From positions 754,854 to 783,255 of the forward strand of contig KL197723.1 of NCBI GenBank assembly GCA_000697665.1: DNA of 28,402 nt. Direction: 5' to 3'. The position numbers and the translations under genes were made by a program. The notes below the pieces were generated by a model. The model was not told the origin of the DNA, searched no databases, and was given only the letters and a program-made list of their open reading frames with translations. The stretch comes from Jaapia argillacea MUCL 33604. Its lineage: Eukaryota > Basidiomycota > Agaricomycetes > Jaapiales > Jaapiaceae. The stretch's first letter is position 1; every line of letters begins with the position of its first letter. Of this stretch, positions 10,012 through 19,599 are shown in pieces.

Positions 10012-10500
10012 ATCTCACTCTTCCCCACTTTGCTGGGAAGTTCACTGATGCTGGGCTACTGTTCAGAGGGCTGCTTGCTGAGAGAAAGATCACAGCCTTA
10101 TTGGCAAAGCTGGCTTATGATGTCTTGGAGGTTTATGACAGTGTACCAATGCTGTTAATTGACCCCACTCTGTAAGCTTGATCTGTCCAGGCTCCTGTGA
10201 GTATCGTACATGCAAGTCCCAAAGGGAAAGACTGGTTTCTCTCCCAGGCCAAGATTGGGGGGATTGCTTTTCCAAGGGTTTTTATATTTTTCCCTTGGTT
10301 TTTGCATCCCTGCTGCTTGAGGCAAGCCCAATTGTTGTCCCCTGGGGTAGGAGGACTCTTCGACCCCCTGATGAAGGCTTGTGTGCTCTGTAGTTGTATT
10401 GGCAGGATAGAGTTACCTGCTTGTATAGTGTACAGTAAACTGATTGTTCCAATTATGGGACCTTGTCAGTATGATACACTCCTCCTCCTCCTCCTCCTCC
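10012..10500. mobile_element. Probable ~490-bp insertion with (CTC)n tail
   Basis: The words CCAGATACTCA (~10001-10011) and TCAGGCTTAACTTCAG (~10501) are contiguous in the undisturbed LRR copy at 9784-9800. The intervening ~490 bp are therefore inserted, with a possible 3-5 bp target duplication (ctca). The insert ends in about eight CTC units (10479-10502). No coding domain is visible. A 3' microsatellite tail is typical of SINE or non-LTR elements, but no clear pol III box was found. Confidence 0.45.
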
Positions 10501-10530
10501 TCAGGCTTAACTTCAGACTCTGCAATGATC

Positions 10531-11299
10531 ACCAGTCTCGACTTCAGTGAATCTCGCAAATTGCAAGGTGCCTTTGCGTTCGCGTTTCGGGTCGCTAGCT
10601 GTCAGTCCATGGCTGTTGACTGAAATCCACCCCTCCAAATTCTGGGCCCCGCATCCGCATCCTTCACTCAAGTTTTTTTTCCTTCACACTTTGGATTCCA
10701 GTCTCTGACGACTCCAGCCCTTCAGCCTATCAAAGCAGCACCATCTCTCTTCTTTATTTTACCCAAATTTCTCCCCCCTTCTTCGTTTCTACATCAGTTT
10801 GGCCCACCCCACATCAAAGATGGAGCTCCCCTTCCTGGTGGCCTCCTGTCCATAATGCTCATGTCCAATGTCAAAGAGTGCTATCTTGGCATACCCAACT
10901 CAAAAATCCCACTGAAGAACACAGGAGTGATGGAGACTTTACAAAATATATCAGCTCAAGCTCCCACTTGTTGTAGTAGGAAATGGACCTCACCATCTGC
11001 GTTACCCTCGTTGCCCAACCTTCCTCAAAACGGCAGTGGGGTGTTGAAACTGGACCTCTCTAATGTAGTAACCAAATGATTTGTTCGTAGCTGTAGATAC
11101 TGGCTCTGTACCAACATAGACTGTGATTAGTGATGTGCAGAGCTTGAGGTTCATGTCCTGTACGCATTGGGAGTATGGAGCAAAACGTGATAATAAAGCA
11201 AATTTGTAATGTCTGGGCCATCTCAATGAGGAAGGTCCATGTCCTATCCCAGTTTCTGGGGATCTTATGGACTTTTGAGGATGATGTCTTGAAACTTTT
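10531..11299. other. No recognised gene; pyrimidine-rich stretch
   Basis: The segment 10670-10810 is rich in C and T on the plus strand, like many fungal promoters and 5' leaders. It is followed by ATG codons at 10820 (12 codons) and 10855 (74 codons, no domain). Neither open frame is convincing. Confidence 0.4.
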
Positions 11300-12300
11300 T
11301 TCTGTCCACCTCTTGATGAAACTCAGGTACTATTAGTTGGAAGCAAAATTTCAGTCTTGGTGATCAGGGCAAACAAAGTGCCCTTCACCGCTCAAGCTGG
11401 ATTCACACTGGCCCTCAGAGGTTAACCGGCCTTAGTCACCATTTGATTCGAATCTTTACTGCCCCTGCCCATCCAAACCGATCCTTTCAACCTGACTCCA
11501 AGCTCTCTGTCGTCATCCAAAACCTCCTTCATTGCTCAAATCATATCTAAGCTCCATCAAAGTCAAACTCAGAACCCATGCCCATATGCCAATTCCAAAC
11601 TCATGTCACCACTCGATTCCCCATTAACTCCCATTCGCAGCCCAACATAAACTCCTCCTTTCCCCTCAAGCCCACCAAATAGTATACTGCTCAACTCCGC
11701 GTCACACCTAAAGTCATCGCGTGAAACTCGAGTGTGGTTACGAAGACGAGCTGTTGGCAGTCACATTGTCACGGTGGATAGTCTGACTGCCAAGATAGCA
11801 TGGCCAACATTCGTCCATCCATGGGTTGGAATGCCAAAATATAAGTGTTGGATAAGATAGACAGAGGAGATGGGTGAATGAGGTTGCACTGTCTGGATGT
11901 TACAGTAGAAATGGGATTTTTTTAAGGTTTGCTTGCACCGTCAACTTTGCTGATGGATTGTGATCTGCAGGGTGGCTTGCCTTTGAATAGTCGTGTTGTT
12001 CGATGGGGTACTGGGAATGACTTTGTCCCAGGAGCATTACTTTTGAAAAAGAGAAAAGCCAGTGAACAAACTGAGGGAGAAAATGATGGGTGAAAGACAG
12101 TACATCAGAGTAAGGATGTGTATGCCCTATCCCACCACTGCTCAAGCTGTCTGCCAGTCAGTGCAAGCCCAATTCTTTGTTGAAAGGAAGGCCGTACTCA
12201 AACCTGCCATGGCCTGCAACTCGGTCAGAGGGAAGTGTTGAGAGCAATACAAGTGGCCACGATTGGTTCTTCTGAGAGATATGAGGCAGTGACCAAATGA
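11300..12300. repeat. Diverged direct duplicate of 21245-22010
   Basis: Collinear blocks match the second copy: GATGAAACTC...GTACTA (11317 / 21257), TTTCAGTCTTGGTGATCAG versus TTCCAGTCTCGGTTATCAG, TACTGGGAATGA (12009 / 21650), AACTGAGGGAGAAAA (12068 / 21712), CTGCTCA(A/G)GCTGT and GTCA(G/A)TGCAAGCCCAA (~12140-12172 / 21783-21820), and GGTTCTTCTGAG (~12265 / 21955). The middle 600 bp of this copy is largely unmatched. Both copies lie in the same orientation near F-box pseudogenes, so this may be flanking DNA duplicated with them or an old repeat. Confidence 0.7.
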
Positions 12301-12397
12301 AAAGCAGCGAAAAGCGGACCAGATTATTACTCACAAGCTCACCAGCTGAATTTCCCTAGAAATAAGTAAGCATCCTGGTCACGTTGACTTGAGTGGG

Positions 12398-12950
12398 GCA
12401 AGGAGCAGAGGCGAGAATCAGGTCTATGCATATGTGGGACTGGATATCGGTGGTGTCATTTGTTATATAGACAGGGAATCATAGGAACTGAAGGCAGAAG
12501 CGACTTTGGATGTTGTAGACCATGGCACTCCAGACGGGTGAGGATAACCCCCCCTGACATATTGTTGGCAAAGCCATCATAATTTGACCAAAATATACCT
12601 GTCTGTGGCTTGGGAATGTAGCCAACTGCATAGTTTAGTTATACCATTCAGTATTCCTGAGTGCCTTAGTCACATGGCAGAATTCAAACTATATCCTCAA
12701 AATATGCTGCCTGCCTGTGTCAAGAAAACATATTATAAAATAGTCCTAAGGATATACCCCAAGGATGAAGCCATGTGGTAATTTTTGAATAACTTGGTAG
12801 CATTGCAAGTAGCAGGACAACTGGTGAGGAGAGGGGAGATAATTAGCATGCCAACTTATTCAAAAATTACCACATGGCTTTGTCCTTGAGTCATATTATA
12901 AAAATGACCTGACAGCTACCTGCAAAACGATAGACATTTCAGAAATTCAA
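12398..12950 (+). repeat. Left terminal inverted repeat (with MITE inside)
   Basis: Reverse complement of 16909-17289 over its whole length, for example CATATTGTTGGCAAAGCCAT, AATATACCTGTCTGTGGC, GTCAAGAAAACATAT and GATAGACAT near its inner edge. The two arms differ by scattered substitutions. After GTCAAGAAAACATAT the match is interrupted by about 165 bp holding a MITE, then resumes at CAGCTA.CTGCAAAA.GATAGACAT. Confidence 0.85.
12755..12891. mobile_element. MITE inserted in the left inverted repeat
   Basis: About 137 bp with ~41-bp inverted ends: CAAGGATGAAGCCATGTGGT (12760) and its mirror ACCACATGGCTTTGTCCTTG (12869-12888), continuing through a perfect AATTTTTGAATAA stem. The direct repeat CATATTATAAAA flanks it at 12729-12740 and 12892-12903, and the right arm of the host transposon has neither the MITE nor the second copy. 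About 14 bases between the left direct repeat and the inverted end are unpaired, so the duplication could instead be the TA inside it. No coding capacity. Confidence 0.75.
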
Positions 12951-14273
12951 CGTGTGATCCTGATTTGGAAAGTAGGCCGAAAGCAGAAGGTGATTGCCAC
13001 AACGCTCACCCACCCAAACGACTGCTGGCCACCTGCTAAATCTACGATGATTCTCACTCGTCTTTGTTGCGGTGGCCATGAGCAACCACCGTCACATCCC
13101 AGAGGAGCAAAAGTACTGATCCCCATCATGTCTGCTCACCTCAAGACTTGGCAAATAGCAGCTGTGACTGGATTCAGCTTGTGTACTGTCCAATGTGTCC
13201 TTGAGCTTTGGCGGAACACAGGTGGTGTTGTTCAGGTTCCTCTGCAAAATGGGTGGCCTTGAGAGCTGACTGCTGTTGATGTTGCAGTAAGTGTTTCATT
13301 TTTTTTAGTTCTCATTTGCTCACAGTGTCATAAGTAGTATCTTGAGTCACTTATTGAGTGAACACCTGACCTGTACCTCTCAGAGCTGCGAGATGCACTC
13401 TGGGAGGCCCACCACATTGATGTTGACAAGACTACCATTTCCCATACTCTCAAGCGTCATGGTTTCTCTCGAAAGCATGTGAGTTGCTTGCTGCCACTCC
13501 ATATCCATTTGAATACTCAATGTTCGAGTTATTTTGATAGCTGACACAAGCGGCTAGAGAACAGGACAAAGAAAAACGTGATGCCTACCAGATGCTGGTT
13601 GGTGAGCACTACCCTCCCAAAACTCTCATGTTTGTGGATGAGGCTGCCTGCAACTGCCACACCTCCAAGTGCACCAAGGCCTGGGCTCCAATTGGAGACT
13701 GTGCTTGATACCATGATTTCTTTGTCTGAGGAATGCGGTAAGTCTCGCTTCGTCTCACTTTCTATTCACTCTGATGGATGTGACAGTTTCTCGATCCTTC
13801 CTGCCATTTCCCTTGATGGAGTCCTCCACCTGGATATTCTGCTAGATCATGGACTGGTGTCGAGTTCTCACACTTTGTAGATGCCCTCCTGGACAAAATG
13901 AATCCTTATCCACAGAAGAACTCTGTCCTGGTAATGGATAATGCTAGTTCCCATCATTTTGAGGGCTTTGAGAATTAGTTGAAGCTCGGTATGTCTCTAT
14001 CTTGCTCCAGATTTTTTTTTTGCTGAATATCTAGTCATGTGCAGTGGAATGAGACTCTTATACCTTCCAGCATACTCTCCAGACTTCAACCCAATCGAAG
14101 AAGGCTTTTCTGCAATGAAGGCTTGGATTCGTCAGAATAGGGACTGGGTTCTTGGTGAATTGTCAGGGGAAGAGACTTGTGATCCTTATGGAATGCTTTA
14201 GCATGCTGTTTTTACTTCTATGACCACAGAGAACATCACTGGATGGTATAGGGATTGTGGTTATGTAGTGTAG
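12927..14273 (+). pseudogene. Tc1-type DDE transposase pseudogene
   Basis: Fungal DDE transposases of this type cut and paste the element by its ends. The N-terminal part has helix-turn-helix-like sequence (12927-13260, MSAHLKTWQIAAVTGF). Then come LSELRDALWEAHHIDVDKTT, ISHTLKRHGFSRKH, QAAREQDKEKRDAY and LMFVDEAACN (first catalytic Asp, ~13632), LPAISLDGVLHLDI, VDALLDKMNPYPQKNSVLVM followed by DNASSHH (second Asp), and YLPAYSPDFNPIEEGFSAMK (catalytic Glu). Counting across the frameshift, Asp-to-Glu spacing is about 34, as in Tc1. Introns: ~13479-13541, 13738-13786 (49 bp) and ~13990-14045. Damage: TGA at 13260, 13706 and 13727 where CGA fits, TAG at 14199, and frameshifts near 13848 and 13972. 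The in-frame codon at 12927 is ACG where the right inverted repeat has ATG. Inactive as it stands. Confidence 0.88.
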
Positions 14274-14509
14274 AGCCAATGGTATTATATGTATTGATGA
14301 TTGTGAGTCATGGGAACTCTGGGCAAGTAGCACAGCCACTTGGCGAATTCTCCCACCTCTATCAGTCTTGAATTTCATTGACAAACTGATACTCATAAGA
14401 AATGATATTGCAGTGGTAAAGACAGTAATGATCAAATGAGTGCAGTGACAGGTTGAGCTGACACTGGAACAGAAAAAGAAGGCAGGGCAAAAATGAGTGT
14501 TAATTTTAC

Positions 14510-16786
14510 TTAGGTTGGATTGATGTTCTCATCGCCAGCAACCACACTGACATCCTCACACCTTGCATACTTCGCTCGATGATCCCCTTTCCCAGCTTTG
14601 TTCACCATCTTCTTCACCTTGCAACGAAAGTCCTTCACAATACCTTCCGGCATTCCAACCTTCTCAACATAAAACTTGGACTTGAAGTGGGTCACACTGC
14701 GAGCATAGATAACACCTTGCTTGATTAAAGCATCAGCATACTCAGGATAATTCACAAGTGGGAGGGTCTCGTGAAGGGTGGCGAGAACCTCTTGGATAGG
14801 AATGGGGGTGGGAGTATCGTCATCATCAGACTTCAACTCCAAGCTAGAATCGTCACCAGATTCATTGGATCGGCAGCGCTTACGTGAGGAGGAAGGAGTG
14901 TTGTTTTGAATGTCACGAAGGGGGGACTCAATGTGAATGTGGATGGGGGGAAGTGTGGAACCACAACGGGATTGCTTCCTCTTGCATGTGAGGACACGCT
15001 GAGTGTTCGCCTTGAGATTTTCAAAGTTGAGCATGTTTGGCATGACATTACAGGTATCAGGTACTTGTTTGTCGTGTTGCAGGTCAGATGGACATGAGTA
15101 CATACCACACCAATGAAGAGACGAGGTACTCACGATCATCCTTGCCCACAATGTGATTTCTGACAATCTAAGGAACACATGCTAGTCTTCGTCATGGGGT
15201 GCGTCAGGGTTTACATAGCACCAGCAGTTGGGATTACTAACACTGTGTGTCTTGCAGCAAAGCTTTTCCTTGACAAGGCGCAGTTCGGCCATATACCCCA
15301 TCTCTGTAAGGACGGGTTCCTTATCCTTTTTTCCATTCTTGTCCTTGGGGTTGTATGCCTATAGACAGGCATCAATCATCAAGATCCCACAGATTTACAC
15401 ACAGGCAGAACTGCTCACCATATTTGAAATCTCAAGAACTACTTTGTTCTTGATCGCCTGGCATTGCTTCTCGACAACATCACCAATCGCACGCCCAACA
15501 TCAGCATCAGTGTTGAGAGTATGCCAGGGGTCACGCTTTGGTTCTCCAGGGAGCTTGTAGCCAAGGCAAGCTCTGGCACGTGGGATATCCATGTGAGCAC
15601 AGAGGCGGGAAAGGAAGTCCTCAGGGCTAAGATCCGTCTTGAACAGAACGATGTGTGTTGTTACTGGTTGGTCGGAATTCAGAGCAGTGTTGAGGGGGAT
15701 CAGAAGGTCAATCTCCCCAATGTGTTCTTAGCAGAACTTCAGTCATTACTATCACTCAGGGAGTTCTTCACCAGCCGTATCAATCTTCACCAACCACTAT
15801 TTCGCTGCTTGCACCTTCCACACTCAACTGACTCCTTCAGTACTTGGTATATAGCACCCTTAGCTACTCCCTGAAGTGTCTACATACTCAGAATAATAAA
15901 ATTCCATTACATCGAAATACGGGAAGCAAAAAGATTTGCATACACCCTTGTGAAAAATCGAGTATTTGTGAGATCCTCTGGGCTTAGCTTGCTCGATCAG
16001 GCTGAAATACAGGAATTCAATGTTAAATGTAATACTGTACACACTGGCACCATCCGATTGGCAGCCTGCCCTGCAGAAGGCACTCAGTGGATGGGATGAA
16101 GGGCAATCTTCACCAGGCCAGCCACCAAGCATGACACATTCAATGTCCGCCCATTTTCCCATATGCCATGTGAGGTCTATCGGTTACCTTTTACGGTTGT
16201 CACAAGACCAAGGGGCAGTGACCTGCATGTGATGGCTTGGTGAAGAACTATACTGGTGTATTGAGAATCCTGCCAAGGTCAGTATTTTGCTGCTGATGGG
16301 CTCCCTGTCCACATTTCCCTTAGACAATCTTAGTAGAGTTTGTAGAACATCATATCTTGCATAGGTTTCCATTGAACCAAAACCCATACACAGGAAACTG
16401 ACGGAGGGACAGGGAAAACATCACTTCTTGGTGGGGAACTCCCTGAGTGATAGTATCCCCCAAAAAGTCTGCAAGTACTCACCTTCCCTTCTGTTCGGAA
16501 CAGGAGCAGGGGGACTGACAAACTGGAGTCGTGGATCAATGTTGGGATCAAGCCCAAATTGGTGTTGTTGGTCCATCTGAGCAGCATAGAAGTGTGCAAC
16601 GGCGATGTCTTGTGGTCGAGGGGGTGGCATCAGACCCATACCAAGCAAGAAGGCCCTGAGCTGTCCAGGCTGATACTGGGGTTGAGGCGCTGCGGGGTTG
16701 GCAGGTTGGCCCATCTGCCCAGGTGGATACTGGTGCTGAGTGGGTTGGTTACCATATGCATACTGGGGGTAAAACGGAGCAGCCAT
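14510..16786 (-). pseudogene. Transposon passenger gene: PB1/ubiquitin-like plus SAM-like protein
   Basis: The minus-strand start ATG is at 16786, about 120 bp inside the right inverted repeat. Exon 1 (to 16483) encodes a Pro/Gln/Tyr-rich leader (QYAYGNQPTQHQYPPGQ) then RPQDIAVAHFYAAQMDQQHQ. A second block (~15715-15419) encodes THIVLFKTDLSPEDFLSRL and GRAIGDVVEKQCQ, suggesting a beta-grasp (PB1/RA-like) fold. Next exon 15358-15134 (AELRLVKEKLC, SEITLWARMI); intron 15359-15418. The last exon (~15075-14510) has a basic and acidic Ser-rich linker, then a SAM-like domain (YPEYADALIKQGVIYA, FYVEKVGMPEGIVKDF) and a basic tail. Exons between 16483 and 15715 are not resolved. Damage: TAG at 15182-15184, and Cys in basic contexts (RKRCRS, DFRCKVK, YARCED) where Arg would fit. 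I know similar multi-copy hypothetical proteins in Agaricomycetes; no function is established. Beta-grasp plus SAM recalls Ste50-like adaptors, but that is inference. Confidence 0.65.
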
Positions 16787-16908
16787 GGTAGTGAGATACG
16801 GAAAAGAGGGGATTTTTCATTTTATCACATCTCATCGTATCGTCGAGTGAGCGCAAGCGGTGGCATGAGCCCCAAATTAGGAAACTCTGCAAGCGACTGC
16901 AAACACTC

Positions 16909-17289
16909 AAGAAATTCTGAAGATGTCTATCATTTTGCAGTTAGCTGGAAGGATATGTTTTCTTGACATAGACAAGCAGCATATTTCGAGGATGTGGTTT
17001 AAGTTCTGCCACGTGACTAAGGCGCTCAGGAATACTGAATGGTATAACTAAACTATGCAGTTGGCTACATTCCCACGCCACAGACAGGTATATTTTGGTC
17101 AAATTATGATGGCTTTGCCAACAATATGTCAGGGGGGGTTATCCTCACCCGTCTGGAGTGCCATGGTCTACAACATCCAAAGTCACTTCTGCCTTCAGTT
17201 CCTATGATTCCCTGTCTATATAACAAATGACACCACCAATATCCAGTCCCACATATGCATGAGACCTGATTCTAGCCTCCGCTCCTTGC
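16909..17289 (-). repeat. Right terminal inverted repeat
   Basis: Uninterrupted partner of the left repeat, read on the minus strand from GGGCAAGGAGC at about 17289 to GACATCTTCAGAATTTC at 16909. Because it lacks the MITE it represents the state before that insertion. Confidence 0.85.
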
Positions 17290-17339
17290 CCTGGTCACAG
17301 CATCTCATGCGTCTGGCTATTCCTGCTGCTTTGGTGTGG

Positions 17340-18380
17340 TGTGACGATGGCAAGACGCTCGTCCATTATTCACTTTTCAGACCAGCTCTCGACCATGATA
17401 ACACAGCTATTGGGTTGGGTTACAAGGCCTATTAGCCTCGGTACATAAAATCCATGGGTGAGGTACTTCACACTTCGACAGGTTTCATTGCAAAGGTCTC
17501 ACCTTTTCCTTGGATGGAAGTGGATGCGGTTCGCGATGCCATGCTTGACTAGCCATGTTTTGTCTTTTTGCCAGACTTGACAGATATGCAATTGTGGTTA
17601 GAGTTTGGAGTGTCGTATTCACTTCATCTTTGCCTGTTTGGTTGGGTTACCAAACCCATTGGCCTCAGTACATGAAATCCACGTGTGATGGTGAGTACTT
17701 CACATTTCGATGCCTTTCATTGTAAAGGTCCACCCTTTCCTCTTAGATGGAAGTAAATGTCGTTCATGATGCCGTGCATGACTCAGCATTTTCTGTCATT
17801 TTAACCAGACTTGAAGATGCGCAGTCGTGGTTGGAGTGTCGCTATAGGGCGATGACATGCATGAAGCATTTCTTCCTCATGCGTAATTCGCGTTCTCTTA
17901 CACAGCCATGGGCCTTTATTACAATTTCTAGGAGGGCAGGCATGACAGCCACTGCATATAACCAGGCAAGGATGGAGGAGCCAGGAACAGTAAGACTCAG
18001 GATGGGCATCTTTTGAACCATTGTTTCGTGTCTGCGTTGCCTTATCCTGGAGGTAATGTGAGAATGGAGAGCTGGGGATAGGAAGCCTTGAATCACATGC
18101 TGCTGGATATCCGTGACAAGGAATGGAGGACTGGGTCTGAGAGAGAGACAACGAACCAACATGAGGCTGTTGTTGTCACATTCACTCCATCCTTTCCCTA
18201 TTGAGTTAGGTTATCAAACCTATTAGCCTTGGCACATGAAATCCACGTGTGAGGGTACTTCAAACCTTGTCAGGCAACCAGGTTTCATCATAAAATTCTC
18301 CCCTTCCCTTGGATGGAATTAGACACCACAAGCGTGGCACTGCCTATGGGTAACCAGGTCTCAACCTTGTGCTGTCAAAA
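17340..18380. repeat. Tandem array, ~228-bp unit, three copies
   Basis: Copies begin near 17406, 17638 and 18196 with GTT(G/A)GGTTA.(C/A)AA(G/A)CC(T/C)ATT(A/G)GCCT, then CATGAAATCCACGTG-like words, GTACTTCA, TTTCAT, and CTTGGATGGAA. A partial unit precedes at ~17340-17405. The first two are tandem; the third is displaced by about 320 bp inserted near the end of copy two. The array ends about 20 bp before the gene at 18398. Confidence 0.82.
17858..18176. mobile_element. ~320-bp insertion in the 228-bp array
   Basis: Copy two of the array stops at GGAGTGTCG (17834-17842) and the array resumes at ATTCACTCCATC (~18180), which are contiguous in copy one. The insert is open on the minus strand for 106 codons (18162-17842) with a hydrophobic stretch (ILAWLYAVAVMPALLEIVI). 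It may be a displaced exon or a short element. No terminal repeats were recognised. Confidence 0.45.
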
Positions 18381-18397
18381 TCACAGGAACAACAAAG

Positions 18398-19326
18398 ATG
18401 CCCAGGACTTGGTATAAAACCTTGCTCAATGCCCTCAAAGTGAGTTCACAACATTACCCTCACCATGCCTCCCACCACATCCGGAACCACGTCGAACTTG
18501 GCTCTTTTGTCGTTCCAAGTCCTGGATTGACTTTACAACACCCTGTCAGCCAGTGGTCTGAAGGAGTTCAGGGTGATTTTTTCAATAGAGGGGGGTTACC
18601 AGAGGATTGGGTCGTCACAGTTGTAGAACATTGCAAGCAAAAGGACGGCAAGAGACACGAATATCTTCGCTTTACACTTGAGCATTGCCACAATTACCAC
18701 GTTTTGTTCCTCTACGCCGACTGCACACCTGCGGAAGCTCTGGGAGCCAAACATGTCTCGAGCTCTTCATCCATGAAGGCCCACGACCGCATACGCATTG
18801 CATATACCCCGAGCATTAGCGACGAATCCATGATTACATTGTCTGACTTTCCCCCTGCGTCACGGTTCACATCTCTAGAACTCTCCCTTCTGTTGGAAGC
18901 AACATCCAATTTGAAACCAGACTATAAATTGTATAACAGCCAGTGTTACTGGTTTTGTGCAGTTGTGTGGAACGTCATCAAGAAGCAGTTTGGTGGAGTT
19001 GAAGAGAGGAATCATGCCGTCCGGGATGACCGTTGCACATATTGTACCGATTCCTTTGTCGGGAATGGGGATCTACGGCGTTCTGTGAAGAGCATATGCA
19101 GAACGTATCGCAAAAGCAGAGAGGAGTTCGAGAACCAAGTGCAGATTTTTGAGGTAAGGACACCGAGATCACGTTGTTGCTTCTCTCAATATGTCAATTG
19201 CCTTTGCAGCAGGAGCACTAACAAAATGAGAACATTCTGCAGTGACCAGCGAGCAAAGAGGCTGTTCTGCAGAGGGCAGGCATAGAAATGCGTCTGGGAG
19301 CCAACCAACGCGGCAACAGACGTTAG
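18398..19326 (+). pseudogene. Uncharacterised basidiomycete protein with QCYWF motif, C-terminally broken
   Basis: From ATG 18398 an open exon runs to 19153 (252 codons). Residues around 175-195 hold the hallmark DYKLYNSQCYWFCAVVWNVI, followed by FGGVEER; upstream are HEYLRFTLEH and HDRIRIAY. I recall this arrangement, with a buried Cys and Trp, from large families of hypothetical proteins in Agaricomycetes. The Cys/His pattern might indicate a papain-like fold, but no activity is known to me. An intron at 19154-19209 (GTAAGG...TTGCAG) leads to a last exon rich in Gln/Glu (coiled-coil type), containing TAA at 19219 and TGA at 19243 before the frame ends at 19326. If expressed, the protein would stop three residues past the intron and lose its coiled tail. 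A GTGAGT near 18440 could be an extra donor. The 228-bp array abuts its 5' end. Confidence 0.65.
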
Positions 19327-19599
19327 AGATGAGCGCATTGAATTCTGTTGTTTCCCCTCAATACTCACTCTTCCAGTGTGTGGTTGGGCACGGGAAAGAG
19401 ACTCAGAGGTGAGAGCCACAAATTGAATGATAGGATTGACGAGAGTGTGGACTCATTTCCATCCTTATCTATGTGGTGTCACACTATATAGACTCTCTAC
19501 CAGAGAAAACTGAGTGAGATGCTAGCCATTCTTTGCCTCTTTTTTGATCTAAGTACCCACCATACATAGCCCATCACTGTAATCCGTATGCTTGCTTTC

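Larger units (their letters stand above)
12398..17289. mobile_element. 4.9-kb DNA transposon with long inverted ends and two convergent genes
   Basis: Inverted repeats of about 380 bp (left 12398-12950 including a MITE, right 16909-17289) enclose a Tc1-type DDE transposase pseudogene on the plus strand and a second multi-exon gene on the minus strand. Both begin just inside a repeat and point toward the centre, leaving a 236-bp gap between their ends. The outermost shared sequence is GGGCAAGGAGC. CCTGGTCAC occurs in direct orientation at 12374-12382 and 17290-17298; it may be a target-site duplication, but on the left 15 unmatched bases separate it from the repeat. Exact termini are therefore uncertain. 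The element is decayed, with stops in both genes. The alternative is two unrelated dispersed repeats flanking independent genes; the tight fit of gene starts to the repeat edges argues against that. Confidence 0.7.

Noticed and set aside
12374-17298. CCTGGTCAC as a certain 9-bp target-site duplication of the transposon
   Set aside because: On the left, 15 unmatched bases separate it from the inverted repeat, and Tc1-type elements normally duplicate TA. Kept only as a possibility.
19154-19285. Reading the QCYWF gene straight through to 19285 without splicing
   Set aside because: A good donor (GTAAGG), a TTGCAG acceptor and Gln/Glu-rich coding-like sequence after it favour the 56-bp intron. 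The read-through tail has no coding character.
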